A stretch of DNA of 64,000 nt. Origin: GCA-002708315 sp964460905 (lineage in GTDB: Bacteria; Bacteroidota; Bacteroidia; Bacteroidales; F082). Under the pieces are notes generated by a model. That model worked only from the letters and a program-made list of their open reading frames with translations, was not told the origin of the DNA and searched no databases. This document shows positions 54,635 through 63,747 of this stretch, in pieces; the stretch's first letter is position 1, and every line of letters begins with the position of its first letter. A program made the position numbers and the translations under genes. The stretch covers positions 1 through 64,000 of the forward strand of contig CAYWRM010000009.1 of assembly GCA_964460905.1 (NCBI GenBank), given 5' to 3'.

Positions 54635-55843
54635 GTGGATAAAAATATACTTTCTGATAGGATATTAAATCTATCAGAGTCAGCAACATTAGAGATGACT
54701 AGGCTCAGCCGTGAGCTTAAAGCCAAAGGAGTAGATGTAATTACATTAAGTATAGGTGAGCCGGATTTCAACACACCTAACCATGTAAAAAGTGCAGGCA
54801 AAAGGGCTATCGATGAGAATATTACTCATTATCCTCCAGTACCCGGATTTATGGAACTGCGTGAGGCAATTGCTAAGAAATTGAAACGGGATAATGGTCT
54901 TGATTACAATGCAAATCAGATAGTTGTTTCTACCGGAGCCAAGCATTCGTTAATTAATGTCTTTATGTGTATTCTTAATGAAGGTGATGAGGTTATTATT
55001 CCTGCTCCTTATTGGGTATCATATCCTGAAATGATAAATCTTTCGGGTGGAAATCCTGTTATTATTGATGCGGGAATTGAAAGTGATTTTAAAATTACCC
55101 CTGACAAAATTGAGGCTGCCATAACTAGTAAAACCAAGGCATTTTTGTTTAATTCGCCAAGTAACCCAACAGGTTCTGTGTATTCATACAAAGAGCTTGA
55201 AGCTATTGCTGAAGTTTTTAGTAAATATCCTAATATATTGGTTGTTGCTGATGAAATATATGAGTATATAAATTTTGATAGTAAACATGAAAGCCTTGCT
55301 TCATTTGAGAAGATTAAAGATCAGGTAGTTGTTGTTAATGGAGTTTCCAAGGGAATGGCAATGACAGGCTGGAGAATTGGTTATATTGCAGGACCTAAGT
55401 TTATTGCAGATGCTTGTATAAAGATACAGGGACAATATACTTCCGGAACAGGAACGATTTCTCAAATGGCAGCTTTGGAAGCAGTTAGTACAGACCCTGA
55501 GACATCTGATGACTTGAAAAACATGGTAAGCTCATTTAAGGAGCGTAGAGATTTGTTGATTGATTTGGTTAGTGAAATCCCGGGAGTTAAAACCTATGTG
55601 CCTAACGGTGCATTCTATCTTTTTCCGGATGTAAGCTATTATTATGGAAAAGCCTTTGGAAATTATACAATAAACAATAGTACAGAATTATGCATGTATC
55701 TGCTTAATGAGGCTTATGTAGCACTTGTTCCAGGTGAGGCATTTGGTAGTCCTGAATGTATCAGAATTTCATATGCTACATCAAATGAACTTATTAAAGA
55801 GGCCGTTAGCCGTATAAAATTTGCATTAGAGAAACTTTCCTAG
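54635..55843 (+). CDS. Aspartate aminotransferase-like PLP enzyme (class I/II)
   Basis: A 402-aa PLP-dependent aminotransferase starting at GTG 54635 (MDKNILSDRILNLSESATLEM). Key features: ISIGEPDFNTPNHVKSA-like start, FNSPSNPTGSVYSYKELEAIAEV, VVADEIYEYINFD with the PLP-ring Asp, and VNGVSKGMAMTGWRIGY with the Schiff-base Lys239. Length and motifs fit the Ib-type aspartate aminotransferases, which interconvert aspartate and 2-oxoglutarate with oxaloacetate and glutamate. It is transcribed divergently from the 54494-53928 gene across 140 bp. Other amino-acid specificity is possible. Confidence 0.92.
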   Translation: MDKNILSDRILNLSESATLEMTRLSRELKAKGVDVITLSIGEPDFNTPNHVKSAGKRAIDENITHYPPVPGFMELREAIAKKLKRDNGLDYNANQIVVSTGAKHSLINVFMCILNEGDEVIIPAPYWVSYPEMINLSGGNPVIIDAGIESDFKITPDKIEAAITSKTKAFLFNSPSNPTGSVYSYKELEAIAEVFSKYPNILVVADEIYEYINFDSKHESLASFEKIKDQVVVVNGVSKGMAMTGWRIGYIAGPKFIADACIKIQGQYTSGTGTISQMAALEAVSTDPETSDDLKNMVSSFKERRDLLIDLVSEIPGVKTYVPNGAFYLFPDVSYYYGKAFGNYTINNSTELCMYLLNEAYVALVPGEAFGSPECIRISYATSNELIKEAVSRIKFALEKLS

Positions 55844-56059
55844 CCTGAATAATTCATGAAAAATGACAATAGTATTATTATCACTATGTCAGATAATTGA
55901 TGATGAAGAAAACAAAAATGTTTTTTGTCATTTTACACTAAAGTGTGTTTATTTCAATGCATCTGCTTCGTTGCTAAACCTTTGAAATAGATTACTATAT
56001 CGTCAGGTTCAGTCGCCTAACATCTGCATCAAACTAAACACATGAATTAATCAGGCTAA

Positions 56060-56578
56060 TTAAATAAATTCAACTACTTCATCAATAGCTTTCCTTATCT
56101 TCTCTCCTTTTTTCTGATATCCATCCTTTGGGTAACCTAAAGGAGAAATACTATAAACCACTTTATTATCACCTAACTGTAAGGCTTCGCGTAATACGAT
56201 ATTGTCAAATGCAGCAATCCAACAAGTGCCCACTCCTTCAGCCTCAGCAGCCAATATCATATGGTCCATAGCAATTGCTAAATCGGTCTCCAGATAATTG
56301 CAATTATCAGTTTTTCTTACCCATGATTTTGTACTATCTCCAATAACAACCAGTATGTGTGGTGCTTGCTTAAACCATTCTCTATAATAGCATAGCCTCA
56401 CTTTTTGTAGTATCTTTTCAGATGAGATTATTAAGAATTTCCAAGGTTGTTTATTTGCAGCCGATGGGGCTAATCGCCCGGCATTAGCTATTTTTGTTAA
56501 TGTGCTTTTTTCTACTTTTTTGTTAATGTTGTAGTTGCGTACACTTTCTCTTTTGCTTATTAAATCAAAATATTCCAT
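56060..56578 (-). CDS. Nitroreductase-family flavoprotein
   Basis: A 172-aa FMN-dependent NAD(P)H oxidoreductase. Family features: YFDLISKRESVRNYNINKKVEKSTLTKIANAGRLAPSAANKQPWKFLIISS at the N-terminus, and DLAIAMDHMILAAEAEGVGTCWIAAFD with the typical GxGTCWI. It is short, as in the stand-alone small nitroreductases. The physiological substrate cannot be read. A gap of 216 bp separates it from the convergent aminotransferase gene. Confidence 0.9.
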   Translation of the reverse strand: MEYFDLISKRESVRNYNINKKVEKSTLTKIANAGRLAPSAANKQPWKFLIISSEKILQKVRLCYYREWFKQAPHILVVIGDSTKSWVRKTDNCNYLETDLAIAMDHMILAAEAEGVGTCWIAAFDNIVLREALQLGDNKVVYSISPLGYPKDGYQKKGEKIRKAIDEVVEFI

Positions 56579-56633
56579 GTGTTTTACATTTAATGATAAA
56601 ATTGCAAGATACCCACTTTTTTTAATTCAATAA

Positions 56634-56665
56634 TAAAAAAGGCTTTCGTTATGAAAGCCTTTTTA
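56634..56665. terminator. Bidirectional intrinsic terminator
   Basis: GGCTTTC (56641-56647) and GAAAGCC (56653-56659) with a 5-nt loop are flanked by A-runs and T-runs. It lies between the nitroreductase start and the end of the small secreted protein gene, and should terminate the latter on the minus strand. Confidence 0.8.
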
Positions 56666-56698
56666 ACCAAAAATTATAAGAAATTTGATGTAGTGGTA

Positions 56699-57049
56699 TT
56701 ACCCTGAGTTTTGTGATTTTAATGTTACGCTTATGTCTGCTTTTTTAGAGTCTTTTTTAAGATAGGGGTACACATAGTATGTTCCTGGTGATAGCTTTGT
56801 TCCTATGGGATCGAAGAAGTTACTGAACTTGTGAATTGTTTCACTGCCTTTTTGAATCCAGAATCCGTTACAGTTACCCTTTGCAGATGATATTTTCATC
56901 GACTTAGTAATTTTTATTGGTGTGCATGTAAGAATTGGTATGTTTTTTTCAGCGTCAATTGTTTGCTCACCTTCTAATATAATTGTTTGTGAAAAGGTTG
57001 AGGCTATACTTATTAAGAAGACTATCAAAAATAATATTGAATACTTCAT
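56699..57049 (-). CDS. Small secreted hypothetical protein
   Basis: A 116-aa product from the ATG at 57047-57049, preferred because it gives a clean signal peptide (MKYSILFLIVFLISIASTFSQ). The mature part is about 95 residues, with one Cys in LTCTPIKI and one in AKGNCNGFWI, and ends in a beta-rich region (LSPGTYYVYPYLKKDSKKADISVTLK). The fold suggests a small periplasmic beta-sandwich. I do not recognise the family. It is followed by the terminator at 56634-56665. Confidence 0.65.
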   Translation of the reverse strand: MKYSILFLIVFLISIASTFSQTIILEGEQTIDAEKNIPILTCTPIKITKSMKISSAKGNCNGFWIQKGSETIHKFSNFFDPIGTKLSPGTYYVYPYLKKDSKKADISVTLKSQNSG

Positions 57050-57230
57050 ATTTTGATTATTGTAAATCACAGACGTTAGATGTCAATTTCAATTTGATAA
57101 AGATAATAAGTGTATTGAAAAATAACAACTAAAATGAATAAGTGCTTATGGATACCAAGTATTCGCCGGGTAAATTTGAATATCTGTTTATTTTATGCCA
57201 GTGGGAAATGTAATTTTTCCGAAGAATATT

Positions 57231-59636
57231 TTAAAATTTTAAATTTATTCCAAACGTAAAGTTGAACTCTGCCTGTGGAAAATAACCATTCATTTCATAT
57301 TCCACATCATTACTGTAATGTCTATATACCCACGCATTGCTCTCATATTTTTCATTGAAAATATTGTTGAGGCTAAGTATGAAATCTATCTGATTTATGA
57401 AACTGGTTTCAATTGAATAATAAACACTCAGGTTATTTACAAAATATGGATCAAGGCTGCGCTGGTCATTTGATGTATTATCAATGAATTGTTTTCCTAC
57501 AAACTTTGAAAATAAACTAAACTTAAGATTTCTAACAGGGCTAACACTAATATCACTTGAAAGAATAACATTTGGCGAAAAGGAGATATCTGTAGTGCCA
57601 AGCTCTTCTTTTTCCTGTCCCCATGTATCCCAGTTGTCAACATAAGAAACAAAATCAATTATTTTGTTTTGACTGAATGTTGCATTTATTTGCCAATCAA
57701 TTATTTTTAAAAATTTTACACCTGTAATAATTTCAATACCAGCTCTATAGCTCTTTGGTATGTTAGTCATAATAGGAGTACCGACATTATTGATCTTTCC
57801 GGTCATTACAAATTGATCTTTGTAATCCATATAGTACAAGTTAGCTTCCATAAAAACTGAACTTGTTTTATAACTGTACCCAAATTCTATGTCAGTGAGT
57901 CTTTCAGATGTAATGGTTTGTGAAGTGTCAGCATCCCTATAAATTGATCTGTTTGGTTCGCGATTAGCTACACCAACAGATAAGTATAAATTCTGTGCTT
58001 CATTTATACTATAGAATATGCCTGCCTTCGGATTTAAGAAATTAAAATTGTGTGATTGTGTGATATCACTTAGGTCATCATGCGTTCCAACAATTTTGTA
58101 ATTAATTGCACGGTATTGTATATCGCCGTATAGACTTATTTTATCAGTCAGGCCATAGTTTGCTTTTGCAAAAAAGTTTAAATCTGATTTTGTTCCCGTG
58201 TTGAAGTACCAATTTCTATCGTGTTGTCCAAGTGTTGCTACTTGTGCCCAAATTACCTTTCCATAATGTTCACCATCATAATAATTCCAACCACCGCCGA
58301 TATTAAGCTTTAGTTTTCCTGTTGTGTAATTTGCTGCTATGTTAATCCCATAGTACTTATTATCCAGCCACTTTTGTTGTATCAGGTTGGTTCTCCTTAT
58401 CGTGTCATTTCCTATGATTGTATCGGTATACCCGTAGCTGGTAAGCTTTTTATTATTCTTGTAACTTTCGTAATATCCCTTTCCTGTTGTTATAAATGCA
58501 GCTGTAACAATATTAAATTTATTACTAAACTGATGTGCATAGTGTAATTGATAATAGTTCTGTGTATAATTGTCAGTTTGGTTGTTATAGTAGCCTAAAA
58601 ATTTTCCATCTTTATCATACATTTCTCCTGCAGAATTATATGTCCGGTTAGTTTCAAGGCTATCTTTAGGCACACCGTACCATGACTGGTATGTTTTCTC
58701 ATCACCCAATAATATAATTGCCTTTAGAATGTCCTTCTTCCCATAATATGAGCTGGAGAAATATGCAGATTTCAGGTTTGATGAGGCTCGGTCAATATAA
58801 CCGTCAGATGTAATGCTTGAAACTCTGCCTGAAAAATTCCATCTTTCATTTAATAAACCAGATCCAAACGAAATAGAGTTTTTAAGAGTATTGAATGAAC
58901 CAAAGGCACTGCTAATCTCCGCATAAGGATTCGCATTATTTTCCCCGGTTTTAATATTGATGCTTGCACCAAATGAGGCTGCACCGTTTGTGGATGTGCC
59001 AACACCACGCTGCACCTGAATATCATTAATTGATGAAGCAAGATCAGGGAGATCAACGAAATAAACGCTATGTGATTCACCATCGTTAACCGGCACACCA
59101 TTGAGTGTAACATTTATCCCGGTTAAATCGGTTCCTCTGATTCTGAGACCGGTATAACCAATTCCAGCACCAGCATCAGACGAAACTACTGTTGATGGGG
59201 TTGACTTGAGAATATATGGAAGATCTTTTCCTGTATTTTCTTCTGCAATTTCAGCTTTATTCATAATTGTGTAAGTGGTTGGTGATTCATCAGTGGCACG
59301 GATGGCAGAGATAATTACTTCCTCACCCATTATTGTAAATGGCTGCAAAGCAATGTTTTGTGTGGTGTTATTATGAATATTAATTTTAACTGTTTGTGAT
59401 TCAAACCCTACATAAGAAATTCTGATCTTATAATTTCCAGATCTTAAGACTTTAATTTCAAAGTATCCATTATTATCAGAAATTGAATATAGTTTGGTAT
59501 TTTGTGCTATTATATGGGCTTCCGGTAATGGAAGCCCGTCTTCGCTGTTTGTAATTTTGCCCGATAATACGTATTGGGCGTTCATAAAAATTGGCAATAT
59601 TGCCAAAATGATTATTAGTAAATAATTCTTTTGCAT
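57231..59636 (-). CDS. TonB-dependent outer membrane receptor, probably for thiamin or a precursor
   Basis: An 801-aa receptor from the ATG at 59634-59636 (an in-frame ATG at 59669 would come before the signal peptide). Order: signal peptide (ending FMNAQ), carboxypeptidase-like domain (LSGKITNSEDGLPLPEAHIIAQN), plug domain (ATDESPTTYTIMNKAEIAEENTGKDLPYILKSTPSTVVSSDAGAGIGYTGLRIRGTDLTGINVTLNGVPVND) and beta-barrel ending FTFGINLKF. It is an iron-receptor-like OMP without a SusD partner. A TPP riboswitch lies directly upstream, so expression should fall when thiamin pyrophosphate is plentiful. Uptake of thiamin or its precursors is therefore the best inference. Confidence 0.9.
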   Translation of the reverse strand: MQKNYLLIIILAILPIFMNAQYVLSGKITNSEDGLPLPEAHIIAQNTKLYSISDNNGYFEIKVLRSGNYKIRISYVGFESQTVKINIHNNTTQNIALQPFTIMGEEVIISAIRATDESPTTYTIMNKAEIAEENTGKDLPYILKSTPSTVVSSDAGAGIGYTGLRIRGTDLTGINVTLNGVPVNDGESHSVYFVDLPDLASSINDIQVQRGVGTSTNGAASFGASINIKTGENNANPYAEISSAFGSFNTLKNSISFGSGLLNERWNFSGRVSSITSDGYIDRASSNLKSAYFSSSYYGKKDILKAIILLGDEKTYQSWYGVPKDSLETNRTYNSAGEMYDKDGKFLGYYNNQTDNYTQNYYQLHYAHQFSNKFNIVTAAFITTGKGYYESYKNNKKLTSYGYTDTIIGNDTIRRTNLIQQKWLDNKYYGINIAANYTTGKLKLNIGGGWNYYDGEHYGKVIWAQVATLGQHDRNWYFNTGTKSDLNFFAKANYGLTDKISLYGDIQYRAINYKIVGTHDDLSDITQSHNFNFLNPKAGIFYSINEAQNLYLSVGVANREPNRSIYRDADTSQTITSERLTDIEFGYSYKTSSVFMEANLYYMDYKDQFVMTGKINNVGTPIMTNIPKSYRAGIEIITGVKFLKIIDWQINATFSQNKIIDFVSYVDNWDTWGQEKEELGTTDISFSPNVILSSDISVSPVRNLKFSLFSKFVGKQFIDNTSNDQRSLDPYFVNNLSVYYSIETSFINQIDFILSLNNIFNEKYESNAWVYRHYSNDVEYEMNGYFPQAEFNFTFGINLKF

Positions 59637-59696
59637 AATTCTGTTGATTTTATAATTATTAAAAATCAATAGAAGAAAGCCTGTGGGTTGTAATAC

Positions 59697-59772
59697 TCTT
59701 TTCCTACACCGGCATTATCCGGATCAGGTTCAGAGGGTATAATCTCAGCCCTTGTTTTGAGGCACCCCTATT
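59697..59772 (-). ncRNA. TPP riboswitch (THI element)
   Basis: On the minus strand the sequence reads AGGGGTGC, then GGGCTGAGATTATACCC, then GAACCTGATCCGGATAATGC and CGGTGTAGGAAA. These are the conserved core blocks of the thiamin pyrophosphate riboswitch (CTGAGA and ACCTGAT..GGATAATGCC). It ends about 60 nt before the ATG of the TonB receptor gene, so it controls that gene, probably through sequestering the start site or early termination. Confidence 0.95.
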
Positions 59773-60168
59773 GGTAACTGTGGCAAAGTTATAAAAAAAG
59801 AATGAATATCGGTTAGTTTAAGAATAGTAGCCGATTTAGGGCGTCATTCCTGTTAGGTTACAATAAAGTTGAAGTGGGCTACAACTCTTGAACCTGAATG
59901 CTAGAAAGCAGGTTTACTATAAGCTCGGCTATTATTTTAATATATCTTGGTTGTATGCTGGGCTTAATTCATTTTCTGTTTATTATCATTTAGTATAATC
60001 CAAAATCCGCTCAATTGAAGCACTACTGTTCCCGAAAAAACAGGTTTAGGGTCGGCAAAAAAGCGTTAAAAAATGACAAGTTCTTTTGAAATTTTTGGCG
60101 GTGTGTTGGCTTGTTGGAAACGAAGTTCGGCGAAGCTAATTGCAATTGTGCTTGGCTGTGTGGTCAAG
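59773..60168. other. Noncoding region between riboswitch and response regulator
   Basis: About 400 bp without a convincing gene. The stretch near 60090-60150 encodes, on the minus strand, an AELRFQQANTPPK-like phrase that recurs as a spurious reading frame in many Bacteroidota genomes. It may reflect a dispersed intergenic repeat rather than a protein. No other structure was noted. Confidence 0.4.
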
Positions 60169-60894
60169 CTAAAGAAACTTCTTTTTAACAAATTCATCAA
60201 AAATTTCTTTATACTGTTTGCTAATTGGAATACGTTCTTTCCCAAAAAGTATACGGTCGCGTTCAATAGTCTTAATTTTATTTAATGAAACAATGAAGGA
60301 ACGGTGGACACGCATAAATTTATCTGTTGGTAATTTTTTTTCTAAAGATTTCATCGTTGCATGAAAAACAAGTGGTTTTGATGATCTTTCAGTATACAGT
60401 TTCACATAATCTTTTAGTCCCTCAATATATAAAATATCATTATACTCAATTCGCTGTATCTGGTAATCGGCTTTAATAAACAGATAGTTTTCGTCCGTTT
60501 CAATTGGTTTATTTGGAGATGCTGATTTTAATAAATCAAAATGTTCTTTTGCATGCATGACAGAATTAAGGAAAACCTCATAACTAATGGGCTTTAATAA
60601 ATAATCGAGCGCATGAAGTTGAAAACCTTCTACAGCATATTTATCGTATGCTGTAGTAAAAATTATTTTACAATCTTCGTTCAGTGTTCGGGCAAACTCA
60701 ACACCTGTCAAATCGGGCATTTTAATATCCAGTAAAATAAGCTGTACTGGGTTTTCCTCTAAAAATTCCATGGCATCAATGGGATTGTCATACTCTCCGC
60801 AAAGCTCCAGAAACGGAGTTTTGTTAATGTACGAAACTATCAACCCTAAAGCTAATGGTTCATCATCGATGGCTATGCAAGTAATTTTGTTCAT
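60169..60894 (-). CDS. LytTR-family response regulator
   Basis: A 241-aa two-component regulator. The receiver domain (1-120) has the acidic pair Asp10/Asp11, the phosphoacceptor Asp56 in LILLDIKMPDLTGVEFA, and TTAYDKYAVEGFQLHALDYLLKPI with the conserved Lys. The C-terminal LytTR DNA-binding domain (about 140-241) contains YIEGLKDYVKLYTERSSKPLVFHATMKSLEKKLPTDKFMRVHRSFIVSLNKI. Its gene overlaps the upstream kinase gene by 4 bp. The target is unknown; the nearby ABC exporter is a possible one. Confidence 0.93.
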   Translation of the reverse strand: MNKITCIAIDDEPLALGLIVSYINKTPFLELCGEYDNPIDAMEFLEENPVQLILLDIKMPDLTGVEFARTLNEDCKIIFTTAYDKYAVEGFQLHALDYLLKPISYEVFLNSVMHAKEHFDLLKSASPNKPIETDENYLFIKADYQIQRIEYNDILYIEGLKDYVKLYTERSSKPLVFHATMKSLEKKLPTDKFMRVHRSFIVSLNKIKTIERDRILFGKERIPISKQYKEIFDEFVKKKFL

Positions 60895-61961
60895 ATTTCT
60901 AAATCTAATGGAATGGTTAAATGAACAATATACTGGCTTCTATCCTTATCTATTTTTAGCTCTGCCAGATTGCCGTAAATTAGTTCTAAGCGCTTTTTTA
61001 TATTTACAATGCCAATCCCACCTTTTATATGGTTGGATTCCTTCTTGTTTACGGGAATACTGTTAGTACATGCAAAAATAATTTTATTATTCTCAGCTTT
61101 AAGCGATATTGAAATAAATGAGTTTTCACGATAGCTTATACCATGCTTAAAAGCGTTTTCAATAAAAGGTATAAATAACAAGGGTGGTATTTTGGCATCG
61201 GGCAGCTTAGTGTCTATATTCACATTCAATTTAATTTTTGAAGTGAGCCTTTGCTGCATTAGCTCAATGTAATTTCGTATAAAATCAAATTCTTTTTTTA
61301 GTTCAACTTTTTTTATGTCCGAATCATAAATTAAGTATCTCATTAATCCCGATAGTTTCTCTACTGACTTTTGGGCTTTGGAGCTATCGATGGCAATAAG
61401 TGCGTAGATATTGTTTAAAGAGTTAAAGAAAAAATGTGGGCTGATTTGGTTTTTAAGGAATGCTAATTCAGAATCAACCCGGACTTTTTCTATCTCTTTT
61501 TGTTTTGTTTCATTTTTTCTAAGTTGCTGAATTATTGCCATTCCGCTGCTAAAACCAAGTACAACCAACAATAAAAAAAAGTTGTCGACAAGTTTAGGAT
61601 GCAAGTCAAAAGTCTTTTTTTGGGGAGCAATTCTTCTCCCATTTATGTTTTCATGCATTAAACTGTCTAATTGCAATAAATCATATAGATATTGTGATGT
61701 GATAAGCAATAAAATGGCAAACAGTAATATGACTCCAAAGAAATATATTTTTCTTTTTTCAAAGAAAAAACGAGGTACAATGACTAAGTAATTAACGTAG
61801 AAAGCTACAATCATAAAAATTAATTGGTAGTAGTAGCTATACATCCAAAAAGTAGCCCGATCGTTATTTCTGTCAAATACAAAAAGTGGGAGAATGGAAA
61901 AAAGCAATAATCCAACAATATGAGGTAACCATTTTTCTATTCTGTTTTTAGAAATTTCCAT
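60891..61961 (-). CDS. LytS/YehU-type sensor histidine kinase
   Basis: A 356-aa membrane kinase. Four N-terminal membrane helices (about 12-150) form the sensor part, followed by a coiled linker and the His_kinase domain with LKNQISPHFFFNSLNNIYALI, whose His is the phosphosite. The ATPase domain shows the N-box FIENAFKHGI and G-box KGGIGIVNIKKRLELIYG. It is co-transcribed with the LytTR regulator (4-bp overlap), forming a complete two-component system. The signal is unknown. Confidence 0.92.
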   Translation of the reverse strand: MEISKNRIEKWLPHIVGLLLFSILPLFVFDRNNDRATFWMYSYYYQLIFMIVAFYVNYLVIVPRFFFEKRKIYFFGVILLFAILLLITSQYLYDLLQLDSLMHENINGRRIAPQKKTFDLHPKLVDNFFLLLVVLGFSSGMAIIQQLRKNETKQKEIEKVRVDSELAFLKNQISPHFFFNSLNNIYALIAIDSSKAQKSVEKLSGLMRYLIYDSDIKKVELKKEFDFIRNYIELMQQRLTSKIKLNVNIDTKLPDAKIPPLLFIPFIENAFKHGISYRENSFISISLKAENNKIIFACTNSIPVNKKESNHIKGGIGIVNIKKRLELIYGNLAELKIDKDRSQYIVHLTIPLDLEI

Positions 61962-62110
61962 TTTGTAAATTTAATATTTTAAAAGATTGCCGATACAAAT
62001 TATTTAATCGATTTCACTATTAGAGTCCTAGTGCTTTAATAATTCAGATAAGGACCCCAATAGATAATTTCAAAATAGAACCATCTATGGGGGATACTAC
62101 TTGAAATTAA

Positions 62111-62452
62111 TTATTTTTCTTTTTGTTTTTTACCAGGTCTTGCTGGTGGAGGAGCAAGCTTTCTTATTTCTTCGAAATTAAATCCAGCATCATTGATTGC
62201 ATCTTCAACCCCTTTACCTCCTGGAATCTTATCATCTCTGATTGCATCCATAATAGCTTTAGCATCATCTTCTGTTAGAGATTTACTGTCGTATTTAGCT
62301 AAAATTTTGTTCACTTTTTTTGTTTGAGCTTTAGTTAGTGTGTTAACCTGCTCCTGTGGAGGTTTTCGCTCCTGACGTTCTTGAGCCATTAGCGAGTTGA
62401 AATTTATGGTTATTAAACCAATTAGTACGATAATTAAAATTTGTTTTTTCAT
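62111..62452 (-). CDS. Small secreted hypothetical protein
   Basis: A 113-aa product with a signal peptide (IIVLIGLITINFNSLMAQ). The mature protein is highly charged, with a helical centre (TLTKAQTKKVNKILAKYDSKSLTEDDAKAIMDAIRDDKIPGGKGVEDAINDAGFNFEEIRKLAP) and a Pro/Lys-rich tail. The LTEDDAKAIMDAIRD region recalls Spy/CpxP-like or EF-hand-like helices, but no clear calcium loop is present. Its place between the ABC permease and the two-component system suggests an envelope-stress or exporter-linked role, which is speculation. Confidence 0.65.
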   Translation of the reverse strand: MKKQILIIVLIGLITINFNSLMAQERQERKPPQEQVNTLTKAQTKKVNKILAKYDSKSLTEDDAKAIMDAIRDDKIPGGKGVEDAINDAGFNFEEIRKLAPPPARPGKKQKEK

Positions 62453-62502
62453 TTTACTAAAATTTAAAGTTTATTAATAAATAAAATTTGATAATTGCAT
62501 TA

Positions 62503-63723
62503 TTATTCGTGCCTTAGAGCTTCAATAGGATTTAGTGCTGATGCTTTGCGTGCAGGATACCACCCAAAAAACACCCCAATAAATGTGCAAAACAAAAAAG
62601 ATAATAGAATGGAATCTGTCGTAATTAACACGGGCCATCCCAATACATTTTCTACAATGTTTGATACTACAATTCCTAATATAACACCAATTACTCCACC
62701 TAAGATGCTCAGCAACAGAGCCTCCAAAAGGAACTGCCGAAGTATATCTTTCCCCTTGCCTCCAATAGCCATTCTTAATCCAATTTCCCGTGTGCGTTCG
62801 GTAACCGACACATACATAATGTTCATAATCCCAATACCTCCTACAACTAACGAAATTGCTGCAATAGAACCTAATAACACCAACATCATCTCTGATATTG
62901 ATCCAAAATTGCTAATCAGTTCTTCTTGCGTTCTTATTTCAAAATCATCGTCTTCACTATCTTTTAATTTATGAGATAAGCGTAAGAGCTCGGTTATTTC
63001 TGCACTTGTTTCAGTAATCTGTTCTTCCGATTTAGCAGATATAACAATGGCACGTAAAAACGTTTGTCTAAAAAGTCGTTTCATTACTGTTGTATAGGGT
63101 GCAAGTACCATATCGTCCTGATCTTGTCCAAAAGTATTATCGCCTTTCTCTTTTAGAGTACCAATTATCTTAAACGGAATTTTATTAAATCTAATGGTTT
63201 TTCCAATCGGGTCTTCATCTTCGCTAAAGATATTCTCAATTATTGTTTGTCCGATTAAACAAACTTTGGCAGCACTTTTGATTTCTTTTAATGTATAAAT
63301 GCGCCCAGTTTCAATCTCGTATTTTTTTATAAAAGGATAATCCTCATTTCCGCTGTAAATTTGAGTAGGCCAGTTATTGGAACCATAAACAATCTGACCG
63401 CTTCCATCTATTTCCGGTGAAACGGCATCTATTAATATGCTGTTATTTTTTAAATAAGTCACATCTTCAACAACAAGAGTGTGTGATGCTGAACGCCCCT
63501 GATGTACACCACCACGGTTTTGACTTGCCGGCATTACATTTATTAGGTTGGTGCCCATTGAGGAAATAGTTTCACGAATACTAGCATTCGATCCCTGGCC
63601 AATGGCTAACATTGCAATTACAGCAGCTACACCTATTACAATGCCAAGCATGGTTAAAAACGAACGCATTTTATTTCGTCTAATGGCAGCTATGGCTATC
63701 TTAAATAAATTAAAAAGTTTCAT
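62503..63723 (-). CDS. MacB-type ABC transporter permease
   Basis: A 406-aa permease: an N-terminal helix (MRSFLTMLGIVIGVAAVIAMLAIGQG, the MacB_PCD hallmark), a large periplasmic domain (about 40-280) and three C-terminal helices of the FtsX family (LVLLGSIAAISLVVGGIGIMNIMYVSVTERTREIGLRMAIGGKGKDILRQFLLEALLLSILGG). MacB-type systems are tripartite exporters of peptides, lipoproteins or macrolides. Here permease and ATPase are separate genes, the ATPase directly upstream (24-bp gap). The partner membrane-fusion protein is probably outside the window. Confidence 0.93.
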   Translation of the reverse strand: MKLFNLFKIAIAAIRRNKMRSFLTMLGIVIGVAAVIAMLAIGQGSNASIRETISSMGTNLINVMPASQNRGGVHQGRSASHTLVVEDVTYLKNNSILIDAVSPEIDGSGQIVYGSNNWPTQIYSGNEDYPFIKKYEIETGRIYTLKEIKSAAKVCLIGQTIIENIFSEDEDPIGKTIRFNKIPFKIIGTLKEKGDNTFGQDQDDMVLAPYTTVMKRLFRQTFLRAIVISAKSEEQITETSAEITELLRLSHKLKDSEDDDFEIRTQEELISNFGSISEMMLVLLGSIAAISLVVGGIGIMNIMYVSVTERTREIGLRMAIGGKGKDILRQFLLEALLLSILGGVIGVILGIVVSNIVENVLGWPVLITTDSILLSFLFCTFIGVFFGWYPARKASALNPIEALRHE

Positions 63724-63747
63724 TATTTCTCAATTTGTGCTGTTAAT

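Noticed and set aside
60066..60266. 66-aa minus-strand frame ending AELRFQQANTPPKISKELVIF
   Set aside because: It overlaps the response regulator C-terminus in another frame and resembles a recurring spurious frame in Bacteroidota; probably an intergenic repeat.
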